From assembly GCF_013359775.1 (NCBI RefSeq), contig NZ_JABMCI010000055.1:1-64000 (forward strand): a stretch of 64,000 bases of DNA. The letters run 5' to 3'. Positions 42,919-51,207 of the stretch are shown here, piece by piece (within the stretch, counting starts at the first letter, position 1; each line of letters opens with the position of its first letter). Both the position numbers and the translations under genes were made by a program. Under the pieces are notes generated by a model. That model did no database searches, was not told the origin of the DNA, and saw only the letters and a list, made by a program, of their open reading frames with translations. This DNA comes from Cellulomonas humilata (GTDB lineage Bacteria > Actinomycetota > Actinomycetes > Actinomycetales > Cellulomonadaceae).

Positions 42919-44049
42919 ATGCGGATCCTGCTCGACGCCACGGCCATCCCCGTCGACCGTGGCGGTGTCGGGCGCTACGTGGACGCGTTGCTCCCCGCGC
43001 TCGCCCGGCAGGGTCTCGACCTGGTCGTCGCGTGCCAGCCGCGTGACGCCGGGGCTGTCGCCGGCGTGGTGCCTCAGGCGGAGGTCGTCGTGGCACCGCC
43101 GCGGGTGGCGCGCCGCGGGCCGCGGTTGCTGTGGGAGCAGACCCACCTGTCCCGCCTCGCCCGCGCCGTGCGCGCCGACGTGCTGCACTGCCCGCACTAC
43201 ACGATGCCCCGCACCGGCTCCGTGCCGGTGGTCGTGACGCTGCACGACGCGACGTTCTTCTCCCTGCCGGAGCTGCACTCGGGCCTGAAGCGGCGGTTCT
43301 TCCGGAGCGCGATCCGCACGGCCGTCAAGCGCGCGTCCGCTCTGGTCGTCGACTCCGAGGCCACCGGGAACGAGGTGCGGCACTACGTCGGGGGCGACCC
43401 GGCTCGGTTCCACGTCGCCTACCTGGGGGTGGACACCGCGCTCTTCCACCCCGCGGACGGAGCGGACGTCGAGCGGGTGCGGAGCTCCCTCGGGCTCGGG
43501 TCGGCGCCCTACGTCGCCTTCCTCGGGACGCTGGAACCGCGCAAGAACGTGCCCGCCCTCGTGCGGGGCTGGGCGTCCGCGGTCGAGAAGCAGGGCGTGC
43601 AGGCGCCGGCGCTGGTGCTCGCGGGCGGCCGGGGCTGGGACACCGAGGTGGATCCCGCCGTGGCGGCGGTCCCTGCGGGGCTGCGGGTCGTCCGGCCCGG
43701 CTACCTGCCGCTGGAGGACCTCGCGCCGTACCTGTCCGGGGCGACGGTCGTCGCCTACCCCAGCCTCGGGGAGGGCTTCGGGCTCCCCGTGCTGGAGGCG
43801 ATGGCCTGCGGTGCCGCGGTCCTCACCACGCGGGAGCTGTCGCTCTCCGAGGTGGGCGGCGACGCGGTCGAGTACACCGGCACGGACGCGCCGAGCATCG
43901 GGACGGCACTGTCCGCCCTCCTCGCCGACCCCGCCCGGCGCGCCGAGCTCTCGGCCGCGGCGGTCGCGCGTGCGTCAGGATTCACGTGGGACGCGACGGC
44001 GGTCGCGACCGTCGCCGCCTACGAGCAGGCGGTTCAGGCCTCCGCGTGA
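42919..44049 (+). CDS. GT4 glycosyltransferase
   Basis: 376 residues, GT-B. Seen are [21 protein letters not shown] (acceptor loop), [24 protein letters not shown], then [18 protein letters not shown] and [25 protein letters not shown]. It resembles the protein at 39315-40421. The start is leaderless; the 15 codons upstream to 42874 are open but carry the promoter. Its last 16 bases overlap the end of the convergent DUF2142 gene. Confidence 0.88.
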   Translation: MRILLDATAIPVDRGGVGRYVDALLPALARQGLDLVVACQPRDAGAVAGVVPQAEVVVAPPRVARRGPRLLWEQTHLSRLARAVRADVLHCPHYTMPRTGSVPVVVTLHDATFFSLPELHSGLKRRFFRSAIRTAVKRASALVVDSEATGNEVRHYVGGDPARFHVAYLGVDTALFHPADGADVERVRSSLGLGSAPYVAFLGTLEPRKNVPALVRGWASAVEKQGVQAPALVLAGGRGWDTEVDPAVAAVPAGLRVVRPGYLPLEDLAPYLSGATVVAYPSLGEGFGLPVLEAMACGAAVLTTRELSLSEVGGDAVEYTGTDAPSIGTALSALLADPARRAELSAAAVARASGFTWDATAVATVAAYEQAVQASA

Positions 44050-45596
44050 GCCGAGGCCGTCGGCTCGACACTCTCGACAGGCGCCGGCCGGTAGAACGAC
44101 CACAGTGCCCAGGCCAGCGCGGACGCCACCACCGCGTAGATCGCGATGCCCGAGAGGTACCCGATCGGTGAGGACCAGTCCGGGGTCCCGGTGATCAGCT
44201 GCCCGTCCAGGCCCTCGGCGTAGCGCCGCGAGCCCCACCAGAACGCGGCCACGTGCGCGACGAGCAGGACAGGCACCACGGCCCTGGCGGTGCGCCGATG
44301 GGCCTCGCCCGACTCGGTGCCGTCCACGCGCAGGACGAGGGCGGCCAGCAGCGGGATGCCGACCGCGATCGGCAGCGCGTACCGGCCCTGCCAGATGAGA
44401 CCGGTGTCGACGACGGTGGGCAGCTGGAGGATCAGCGGTGCTGCCGCGACGCCGGCGACCAGCAGGCCGAGCGCGGCCCGCGGACGGCCCGTGCGCGCGG
44501 CGGCCATGGCCGGCAGCAGGAGCGCGCCGAGAGCGAGGTACCAGCCGACGAACGTCAGCGGGGGCGCCGGGGCATCGAGCCAGCCGAAGTCCCCGATCAT
44601 GTTCTGGAGGTACAGGAAGCCGTCGCCCAGGATCCCCAGGACCGCCGTGCGCAGGTCGGCGAACTGCGGGTACAGCCCGCGCGTCGTGACGACCGACCCG
44701 TGCGTGGCCAGCCAGCCGACGGAGGCGAGGACCGCGACCGCCGCGCCGACACCGACCCAGCGCGCGGACGGCAGCCGCAGGAGCTCGCGCCACCTGCCCC
44801 GCGGAGCCGCGACGAGCGCGACGACGACGATCGCGAGCGCCCACACCGGTCCGGTCGCGCGGATGTTGAGGAGCAGCGCGCCGCTGACCACCGCCTGCAC
44901 CAGCGCGGCCGTGCTGACCGGGCCGTCGCGGGAGACGAGCACCAGGCACGCGGCCCAGAAGGCGACCGCGGCGCTGATCTCCAGCCCGGCCGGGTTCACC
45001 GTGCCCGCCAGGAACAGGCACATCGGGGTGATCGCCACGCCCAGACCCCACAGGCCCGCTCGGTTGCCGGCCGTGGTGGTGAGCCGGAAGGCCGCCCACG
45101 TGAGCAGCGCGGCGGAGATCGCCGCGCTCACCAGCCGCATCGCCACGATGCTCGGGCCGGCAGACAGGAAGAGCGACGGCCAGCCGACCAGCGCGTAGTA
45201 CAGCGGCGGGTACTGCCCGGCGAAGGTCTCGACCAGCACCTCCGGGCCCGCCGCGGGGAGGTCCTCCTGGCAGTCGGCGGGCTGGTCGCGGTCGAACGCG
45301 AAGCAGTTGGGCAGCGCGAGCGCGGCGGCGAAGTCCGACGGCAGTCGCACGAGCGTGCCGACGCCGGGCCGCTGCGTGCTCTGCGGGGCGTCGTTCGCGG
45401 TGCCCGACAGCTGGCCGCGGGCCACCGCGGCGGCGCGCACGACGTGGCTGGGCTCGTCGGGCGAGGCCATCAGCGGAACCGCCAGCGACCACAGGGCGCC
45501 GAGGCCGAACAGGAGCGCCCCGACCGCGAGCCAGCGCAGCACGGGGCCGCGCGGCGGGGCGGTGGTAGGCGTCGGTGCGTCGGCGCGCGCAGTCAT
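44034..45596 (-). CDS. DUF2142 family polytopic membrane protein
   Basis: 520 residues with about 11-12 spans. After the first span comes PDEPSHVVRAAAVARGQL, the hallmark of DUF2142 and a likely GT-C-type acidic loop, then ETFAGQYPPLYYALVGWPSL. DUF2142 proteins occur in actinobacterial and streptococcal polysaccharide loci and are thought to handle lipid-linked sugars on the outer face. GAGGA lies nine bases before ATG 45596. The DPM1-like GT2 that starts on the other strand at 45701 could make its lipid-linked donor; that pairing is inference. Confidence 0.85.
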   Translation of the reverse strand: MTARADAPTPTTAPPRGPVLRWLAVGALLFGLGALWSLAVPLMASPDEPSHVVRAAAVARGQLSGTANDAPQSTQRPGVGTLVRLPSDFAAALALPNCFAFDRDQPADCQEDLPAAGPEVLVETFAGQYPPLYYALVGWPSLFLSAGPSIVAMRLVSAAISAALLTWAAFRLTTTAGNRAGLWGLGVAITPMCLFLAGTVNPAGLEISAAVAFWAACLVLVSRDGPVSTAALVQAVVSGALLLNIRATGPVWALAIVVVALVAAPRGRWRELLRLPSARWVGVGAAVAVLASVGWLATHGSVVTTRGLYPQFADLRTAVLGILGDGFLYLQNMIGDFGWLDAPAPPLTFVGWYLALGALLLPAMAAARTGRPRAALGLLVAGVAAAPLILQLPTVVDTGLIWQGRYALPIAVGIPLLAALVLRVDGTESGEAHRRTARAVVPVLLVAHVAAFWWGSRRYAEGLDGQLITGTPDWSSPIGYLSGIAIYAVVASALAWALWSFYRPAPVESVEPTASAHAEA

Positions 45597-45687
45597 GTCG
45601 GTCGTCCTCGGGTGGCGACGGTGCCGACCCAGAGATCGGCGAGGCGCGCGCAAGTCTAGGTGTGCTCGTCGCATTCCTGGACGCCGC

Positions 45688-45693
45688 TACCCT
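45688..45693 (+). promoter_or_regulatory. -10 box of leaderless GT2/DUF2304 operon
   Basis: TACCCT, seven bases before ATG 45701, with no Shine-Dalgarno sequence. Confidence 0.5.
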
Positions 45694-45700
45694 TGGCGCC

Positions 45701-46444
45701 ATGCCCACCCCTGCCGTCCAGCGCGTGCTGGTCGTGCTCCCGGCGTGGAACGAGGAGCACTCGTTGCCGGCCGTTCTCGGGGAGATCCGCGAGCACCTGC
45801 CCGACGTCGGCGTCCTGGTGGTCAACGACGGTTCCGCCGACGCCACCAGCGCCGTGGCTCGTCGGCACGGGGTCCCGGTGCTCGACCTGCCGTTCAACCT
45901 GGGGGTGGGCGGCGCGATGCGGGCCGGCTTCCGGTACGCCATCGAGCAGCGCTACGACGTCGTCGTCCAGGTGGACGCCGACGGCCAGCACGACCCGCGC
46001 GACGTCCCCCGGATCGTCGAGCAGCTCCAGCACTCCGACATCGTGATCGGCGCACGGTTCGCCGGCACGGGTGAGTACGACGTCCGCGGGCCGCGGCGCT
46101 GGGCCATGCAGGTGCTCGCCGGGACGCTGAGCCGCATGGCCGGCACGCGGCTGACGGACACCACCTCGGGCTTCCGGGGAGCGGGCCCGCGCGCCGTGCG
46201 GCTGTTCGCGGTGCACTATCCGGCGGAGTACCTCGGCGACACCGTCGAGTCCCTCGTGATCGCCCTGCGCAGCGGCCTGACCGTCGAGCAGATCGGGGTC
46301 TCCATGCGGGAGCGCACCGCCGGCCGGCCCTCGCAGGGTCCCCTCAGGGCGACCGTCTACCTCCTGCGGGCCTGCCTGGCGCTGCTCATCTCCCTGACCC
46401 GGCGCCGCACGGTCGTCGGCCCCGCCGAGGCCGTGGTCGTGTGA
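45701..46444 (+). CDS. DPM1-like GT2, probable polyprenyl-phosphate sugar synthase
   Basis: 247 residues without C-terminal spans. Seen are VLVVLPAWNEEHSLPAV, VVNDGSADATSAVA, NLGVGGAMRAGF, QVDADGQHDP (DXD-type) and DTTSGFRGAG. These fit dolichyl-phosphate-mannose synthase-type enzymes that charge undecaprenyl phosphate. It is followed, with a four-base overlap, by DUF2304, a common partner of such GT2 enzymes. The leaderless ATG 45701 was preferred to earlier starts. Confidence 0.88.
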   Translation: MPTPAVQRVLVVLPAWNEEHSLPAVLGEIREHLPDVGVLVVNDGSADATSAVARRHGVPVLDLPFNLGVGGAMRAGFRYAIEQRYDVVVQVDADGQHDPRDVPRIVEQLQHSDIVIGARFAGTGEYDVRGPRRWAMQVLAGTLSRMAGTRLTDTTSGFRGAGPRAVRLFAVHYPAEYLGDTVESLVIALRSGLTVEQIGVSMRERTAGRPSQGPLRATVYLLRACLALLISLTRRRTVVGPAEAVVV

Positions 46445-46851
46445 CCGGCGGCTACCTGTTCGCGCTCGTCGGCGGGCTCGTCACGCTCGCCTTCATGGTC
46501 GAGCTGCTCCGGCGCCGCCGGCTGCGCGAGAAGTACGCGGCGCTGTGGATCGGCGTCGCGGTGGTCGTCCTGCTGGGCGCGTTCTTCCCGCAGATCCCGG
46601 CGTGGTTCGCCGACCTGGTCGGCGTGACCACCCCGGTGAACCTGGTCTTCTTCCTCGGCCTGCTCGTCCTGCTGGTGGTGTGCGTGCAGCTGAGCGGCGA
46701 GGTGAGCGGTCTGGAGCACGAGAACCAGACGCTCGCCGAGGAGTCGGCCCTGCTGCGCAACCGCATCGAGACGCTCGAGCGGCACGCCGGCCTGGGCGCG
46801 ACCGAGCCGCCGGTCGCCGATCCCGGCCCGGGTGGCGGCGCGGCCGGATGA
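46441..46851 (+). CDS. DUF2304 family membrane protein
   Basis: 136 residues: spans at about 2-20, 35-52 and 68-86, with the RRRRLREKYAALW segment typical of DUF2304 between the first two, then a coiled-coil stretch (about 92-115) and a Pro/Gly tail. The family regularly sits beside DPM1-like GT2 genes and may anchor them to the membrane. The GTG start overlaps the GT2 stop, and its end overlaps the flippase start. Confidence 0.85.
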   Translation: MTGGYLFALVGGLVTLAFMVELLRRRRLREKYAALWIGVAVVVLLGAFFPQIPAWFADLVGVTTPVNLVFFLGLLVLLVVCVQLSGEVSGLEHENQTLAEESALLRNRIETLERHAGLGATEPPVADPGPGGGAAG

Positions 46852-48161
46852 CCGACGCCGTCGACGAGCTCGCTCCGGCGGCCGCAGCGGACCGCGGCCG
46901 GGGTGGGTTCGTCCCCGTCGCGCTGGGCCTGGGTGTCTTCGGGCTGGCGACGTTCGGCTTCCTCGGGCTGGCCGGGAAGACCCTCGGGCCCGCCCTGTTC
47001 GGACCCCTGTCGGTCCTGTGGACGCTGCTGAACGCCGTCGGCATCGGCCTGTTCCTGCCGTTCGAGCAGGAGCTCGGGCGCACGACCGCGGCGCGGCGCG
47101 CGCTCGGTCAGGGCAACCGGCCCGTCGTGGCCGCGGTGCTGCGGTTCGGGGTGGTCATCGTCGCGACGGTCGTGGTCGTCTCGCTCGTCGCGACGCCCCT
47201 GCTGGCCTCCGAGCTCCTGGGGGGCCGACGCACCCTCGTGCTGCTGCTCGTGCTCGCGCTCGTCGGGATGGGACTGTCGTACGCGGTCCGCGGGCTGCTC
47301 GCCGGCAACGGGCGCTTCGGCCACTACGGAGCCCAGCTGGCGGTCGACGGGATCCTGCGCGTCGCGGCGGCTGCGGTGCTGGCCTCGCTCGGCGTGCGGG
47401 ACGCCGTCGCGTACGGGGTGGTCCTCGTCGTGGCGCCGCTCGTCGCGGTCCTCGTCACCACGCCGCGGCACCGGGCCGAGCTCGTCTCTCCCGGCCCGCC
47501 CGTGGTCCGTGGCGACGTCGTCCGCGCGATGGTGGTCCTCCTCGTCGCGTCCGTCACCTCGCAGCTCCTGGCCAACGCGGGCCCCCTCGTCGTGCAGGTG
47601 CTCGCGACCCCGGGCGAGGAGGCGCTCGCCGGTCAGTTCCTCGCGGCCCTCGTGATCGCGCGCGTGCCCGTGTTCCTGTTCGCGGCGGTGCAGGCGGTGC
47701 TGCTGCCCGGGCTCGCCTCGCTGGTCGGTTCCGGCGCCGTCTCCGGGTTCGTCCGGAGGCTCGGGCTGGTCACGGGCCTCACCGCCGCGATCGCCGGCGT
47801 CGGCGTCCTGGTGATGTGGATCTGGGGCGACGCCCTCGTGGGGCTGCTGTTCGGCGACGAGTTCGGAGTCGGGCAGGAGGTGATCCTGCTGATCGCCGTG
47901 TCGGGCGCGCTGTTCATGCTCGCGCAGCTGTGCGCCCAGGCGCTCCTCGCGCTCGGTGCGGAGCGGTGGGTGGTCGTCGGCTGGTCCGCGGGGCTGCTGG
48001 CGCTGGTGGTCGCGTGCTTCGCGCAGGGATCGGTGACGTGGGTCGCGGCGACGGCGCTGGTCGTCGGCTCGGGGGCCGCGCTCCTGGTGCTCGCGGTCGC
48101 GCTGGTGGCCCGCACGGCGCGGTGGCGGCGGACGGTCGCGGGGGAGGTCCGGCATGGCTGA
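46848..48161 (+). CDS. Oligosaccharide flippase, MOP superfamily (Wzx-like)
   Basis: 437 residues with about 12-14 spans. The FFGFLGLAGKTLGPALFGPLSVLW start and a Pro/Arg-rich central loop after span six are typical of polysaccharide transporter proteins. It probably moves lipid-linked oligosaccharides, separate from the ABC exporter at 28014-30136, which implies at least two export routes in the locus. It overlaps the genes on both sides by four to eight bases. Confidence 0.82.
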   Translation: MTDAVDELAPAAAADRGRGGFVPVALGLGVFGLATFGFLGLAGKTLGPALFGPLSVLWTLLNAVGIGLFLPFEQELGRTTAARRALGQGNRPVVAAVLRFGVVIVATVVVVSLVATPLLASELLGGRRTLVLLLVLALVGMGLSYAVRGLLAGNGRFGHYGAQLAVDGILRVAAAAVLASLGVRDAVAYGVVLVVAPLVAVLVTTPRHRAELVSPGPPVVRGDVVRAMVVLLVASVTSQLLANAGPLVVQVLATPGEEALAGQFLAALVIARVPVFLFAAVQAVLLPGLASLVGSGAVSGFVRRLGLVTGLTAAIAGVGVLVMWIWGDALVGLLFGDEFGVGQEVILLIAVSGALFMLAQLCAQALLALGAERWVVVGWSAGLLALVVACFAQGSVTWVAATALVVGSGAALLVLAVALVARTARWRRTVAGEVRHG

Positions 48162-49176
48162 GCGGCCCGTGGTCGACGTCGTGATGCTGGCCTTCGGCGA
48201 CGAGCCCTACCTCGCCGACGCGATCGACGCGGTGCTGGCCTCCGTGGGCGTCGACGTGCGGTTCGTCCTGGTCGACAACGGGTGCACGCGCGACGACGTC
48301 GACGAGCTCAGCGCCGACCGCGGGGTGTCGCTGCTGCGACCGGCGCGCAACCTCGGGTTCACCGGCGGGGTCAACCTCGGGGCGCGCGAGGGCGCGGGGG
48401 AGTACCTCGCGCTCGTGAACAGCGACGCGATCGTCGCGCCCGACGCCCTGGCCACCCTCGTCGCGGTCGCGGCCGACCCGACCGTCGGGATCGCCAGCGC
48501 GGACGTCCGGCTCGCCGACGACCCCTCGACCATGAACACGGCCGGCAACCCGCTGCACGTCCTGGGCCTGAGCTGGGCGGGCGGGCTCGGCGACCCGGCG
48601 TCGCAGCACCGGGCGGCGCGGGACGTGGCGTCGGCGACCGGCGCGACCCTGGTGCTCAGACGTGCGGTGTGGGACGCGCTCGGCGGGTTCCCCGAGGACT
48701 TCTTCGCCTACCAGGAAGACCTCGACCTCAGCTGGCGGGCGTGGCAGCGCGGGTGGCGCGTGCGGTACGTGCCGGGGGCGGTCGTGGTGCACCACTACGC
48801 GTTCAGCCGCAACCCCCGCAAGATGTACCTGCTGGAGCGCAACCGCCTGCTGTTCGTCCTCACGTCCTACGGGACGCGCACCCTGCTGCTCCTGGCGCCG
48901 GCCCTCGTCGGCTTCGAGCTCGCGATGGCGCTGGTCGCGGGCCTCCAGGGCTGGGGTCGGCAGAAGGTGGCCGGCTGGGTGTGGGTGCTGCGGCACCTGG
49001 GCTGGGTGCGGTCGCGGCGCTCGGCCGTGCAGGCCGCGCGGACGGTCCCGGACCGCGACCTGGTCGGGCTCTGGGTCGCGCGCTTCTCGCCGGTCGCGCT
49101 CGCCCTGCCCGCGGGCGCCGAGGTGCTCCAGGTGATCCTGGCCGGGTACTGGCGGCTGGTCCGGCGCTTCGTCTGA
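48154..49176 (+). CDS. GT2 glycosyltransferase, rhamnosyltransferase-like
   Basis: 340 residues. Seen are VDVVMLAFGDEPYL, VLVDNGCTRDD, LGFTGGVNLGAREG, VNSDAIVAPDAL and FFAYQEDLDLSWRAW, the acceptor-site segment of WbbL-like enzymes. The C-terminal hundred residues hold two hydrophobic stretches. WbbL makes the rhamnose-GlcNAc linker in mycobacteria; this gene has a comparable position near TIGR03089, but the acceptor cannot be read from sequence. It overlaps the flippase by eight bases. Confidence 0.88.
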   Translation: MAERPVVDVVMLAFGDEPYLADAIDAVLASVGVDVRFVLVDNGCTRDDVDELSADRGVSLLRPARNLGFTGGVNLGAREGAGEYLALVNSDAIVAPDALATLVAVAADPTVGIASADVRLADDPSTMNTAGNPLHVLGLSWAGGLGDPASQHRAARDVASATGATLVLRRAVWDALGGFPEDFFAYQEDLDLSWRAWQRGWRVRYVPGAVVVHHYAFSRNPRKMYLLERNRLLFVLTSYGTRTLLLLAPALVGFELAMALVAGLQGWGRQKVAGWVWVLRHLGWVRSRRSAVQAARTVPDRDLVGLWVARFSPVALALPAGAEVLQVILAGYWRLVRRFV

Positions 49177-49186
49177 CCTCGGCGGG

Positions 49187-49909
49187 TCAGAGCTCCAGGG
49201 TGACCTGCTCCGCCGCCACCAGCCGGTCGCGTCGTGCCGCGTCCGCGGCGAGCTCGGTCGCGACGCCCGGGTCCAGGAGCACGACCGATCCGCCCGTGTG
49301 CAGCACGCCGACGGCCGTCCGCAGGAAGGCGCCGGTGTCGTCGTGGGACATCAGCACGCGCTGCGGTGCGGGAGGGGCCGTCGCGAGGAGGGTGGGGACG
49401 AGGTCCGCGTGCGCGATGACCGCGTCGGCCGTCGCCAGGGCCGGAGCCGTCGGGACCGTGGGCGGCGCCCAGAGCAGCTGGTCCGCGTACGTCATCACGG
49501 CCGACCCGGCGTCGACCGCCCCGCCGGGGAGGGTGCCCGCGAACCGGCGGGCGAGCGCGGGCAGAGCGACGGCGACCAGGGCGGCATGGCCCGCGTGCGG
49601 GAGCGGGTCGGTGGTCACCAGGACGTCGGCCTGCGACGGCCGCGGATCCACGCTCGCCCCGACGCGCCAGGCGGCGAGCGCCCAGACGAGGGTCCGCCAG
49701 TGCGGGGGCAGGTCCAGCCCGACGACGGTCTGCGGGCCGACGTCGAACTCCTCGACCAGGAGGTTGGCCGTCTTGTTCACCCAGTTCACCGTGACGGCGC
49801 CCGAGAGCTCCACGCGCTCGCCATCCGGCCCGTACCAGGTGATCCGTGGGGCGCCGCCGGCGCGCACGAGCGCCGCGAGGAGGTCGGTGATCGTGCCGGG
49901 CGGGGTCAT
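49187..49909 (-). CDS. TIGR03089 family protein
   Basis: 240 residues. This actinobacterial family resembles a shortened AMP-binding (acyl-CoA synthetase) N-terminal domain: RITWYGPDGERVELSG, TVNWVNKTANLLVEEF, VGLDLPPHWRTLVWALAAWRVG. The catalytic parts of true adenylating enzymes are lacking, and the function is unknown. ATG 49909 overlaps the stop of the methyltransferase gene by four bases. In mycobacteria a member lies beside an LCP gene and rmlD, as I recall, so the family marks this locus. Confidence 0.88.
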   Translation of the reverse strand: MTPPGTITDLLAALVRAGGAPRITWYGPDGERVELSGAVTVNWVNKTANLLVEEFDVGPQTVVGLDLPPHWRTLVWALAAWRVGASVDPRPSQADVLVTTDPLPHAGHAALVAVALPALARRFAGTLPGGAVDAGSAVMTYADQLLWAPPTVPTAPALATADAVIAHADLVPTLLATAPPAPQRVLMSHDDTGAFLRTAVGVLHTGGSVVLLDPGVATELAADAARRDRLVAAEQVTLEL

Positions 49910-50544
49910 GCGGCCGGCTTGGTCGCGAGCACGACGAACTCGTTGTAGGTGAACAGCCGCCCGGTCCAGCGCGGGAACGGGAACGAGTAGGTCCGCCGGA
50001 CTTCCAGCCCCAGCTGCGCGCACAGCTCGATCAGCACCGGGAAGTCGCTGAAGCGCACGTGGGTGGCGTCGCTGGCGTAGCCCCGCTCCATCGGCGTGAT
50101 GAAGGCGGCCCGCCCGCCGGGGGCCAGCACGGAGACGTAGGGCTGCACGACGTCGAGGATCTGGTCGGCGGGGAGGTGCTCCACCAGGTGGGCCGCCAGG
50201 AGGCCGTCGAAGCTCTCGGGCGCGCTCAGCACCGGGTCGGCGAAGAACTCCTCGTCGGTCCACGCGTCGAGGCCGCGGGAGCGGGCGACCTGGACGGAGT
50301 GCGGGTTGTGGTCGACCCCGACCGAGCCGGGGTCGAGCGACTCGAGGTTGCGGCCGATCCCGCAGCCCACGTCGACCGTGCGACCGAGCCGGAGGCGCTG
50401 GACGTGCCGCCGGTACGGCGCCTGCACGTCCAGCAGCTGCTTCCATCGCGCGCTCTCGAGCCGGGCCAGGCGTTCGGCGTAGTCCGGCCCCGCGGTCGGC
50501 CGCGGGGTGGCGCTGTTGCCCTCGTCGTCAGGTACGGCTGCCAC
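49906..50544 (-). CDS. SAM-dependent methyltransferase, class I
   Basis: 212 residues. Motif I is VDVGCGIGRNLESL, followed by GVDHNPHSV, AHLVEHLP and LAPGGRAAFITP. The N-terminus holds YAERLARLESARWKQLLDVQ, typical of sugar or lipid methyltransferases of glycan loci. GTG 50544 is preceded by GAGGA. The substrate is unknown. The 268 bases upstream lead to whiB2. Confidence 0.85.
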   Translation of the reverse strand: MAAVPDDEGNSATPRPTAGPDYAERLARLESARWKQLLDVQAPYRRHVQRLRLGRTVDVGCGIGRNLESLDPGSVGVDHNPHSVQVARSRGLDAWTDEEFFADPVLSAPESFDGLLAAHLVEHLPADQILDVVQPYVSVLAPGGRAAFITPMERGYASDATHVRFSDFPVLIELCAQLGLEVRRTYSFPFPRWTGRLFTYNEFVVLATKPAA

Positions 50545-50670
50545 GTCTCACGTCCTCGTCACCGGGGTCCGGATGGTGGGCTCACCCTACGAGAGGGCCG
50601 TCCGACACGCCCGGCGCACACGTCTTCACCAAGTTCACCCGACAAAACCGGACAACTACCACGGCTCCGC

Positions 50671-50699
50671 TTGACCAACGCGAACGACACGCGTGTAAT
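50671..50699 (+). promoter_or_regulatory. Promoter of whiB2
   Basis: TTGACC (50671-50676), exactly 17 bases, then TGTAAT (50694-50699). This is a good housekeeping-sigma promoter, and the region is unusually AT-rich for this window. It leaves a leader of about 105 bases before ATG 50813; nothing else recognisable was seen in the leader. Confidence 0.65.
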
Positions 50700-50812
50700 T
50701 CCTTAGAACGGATTCATGAGCGCGCACCACCCGCGACGCCCTGGAGAGAGCGTCGCACGCCGAGCCCCTGAACGAGCAGATGAACCAGCACGAGGACCGC
50801 ACGGAGGCACGC

Positions 50813-51142
50813 ATGTGGAACCTGCTCGACAATGACGAGATCTTCCCTTCGGAGGCACGGACGAGTGCGCAGACGCACGCGTCGAACGTGCTGCCGATCT
50901 TCGGCGCCCTCGAGGACGAGGGCCCCATGGGGTGGCAGGAGCGCGCGCTGTGCGCCCAGACCGACCCCGAGGCGTTCTTCCCCGAGAAGGGCGGCTCGAC
51001 GCGTGAGGCCAAGAAGGTGTGCACCGGGTGCGACGTGCGCTCCGAGTGCCTCGAGTACGCACTCCAGAACGACGAGCGCTTCGGCATCTGGGGTGGGTTG
51101 TCCGAGCGGGAGCGGCGCAAGCTCAAGCGGCGTGTCGTCTGA
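50813..51142 (+). CDS. whiB2: WhiB2-type [4Fe-4S] transcriptional regulator
   Basis: 109 residues. Cluster cysteines are C47, C70, C73 and C79 (C-X22-C-X2-C-X5-C), followed by GIWGG (91-95) and the basic SERERRKLKRRVV tail that contacts DNA. AQTDPEAFFPEKGGSTREAKK is characteristic of WhiB2/WhmD, which controls septation and division in actinobacteria. ATG 50813 is preceded by GGAGG at five bases; an ATG at 50780 lacks such a site. WhiB2 is conserved in this neighbourhood in mycobacteria. Confidence 0.95.
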   Translation: MWNLLDNDEIFPSEARTSAQTHASNVLPIFGALEDEGPMGWQERALCAQTDPEAFFPEKGGSTREAKKVCTGCDVRSECLEYALQNDERFGIWGGLSERERRKLKRRVV

Positions 51143-51207
51143 CGTCCTCGCCGGGCGGGAGTGTCGCGCGCGGGCCTGGTGCCCCGCGGCGGCATGATGA
51201 CCCGAGC

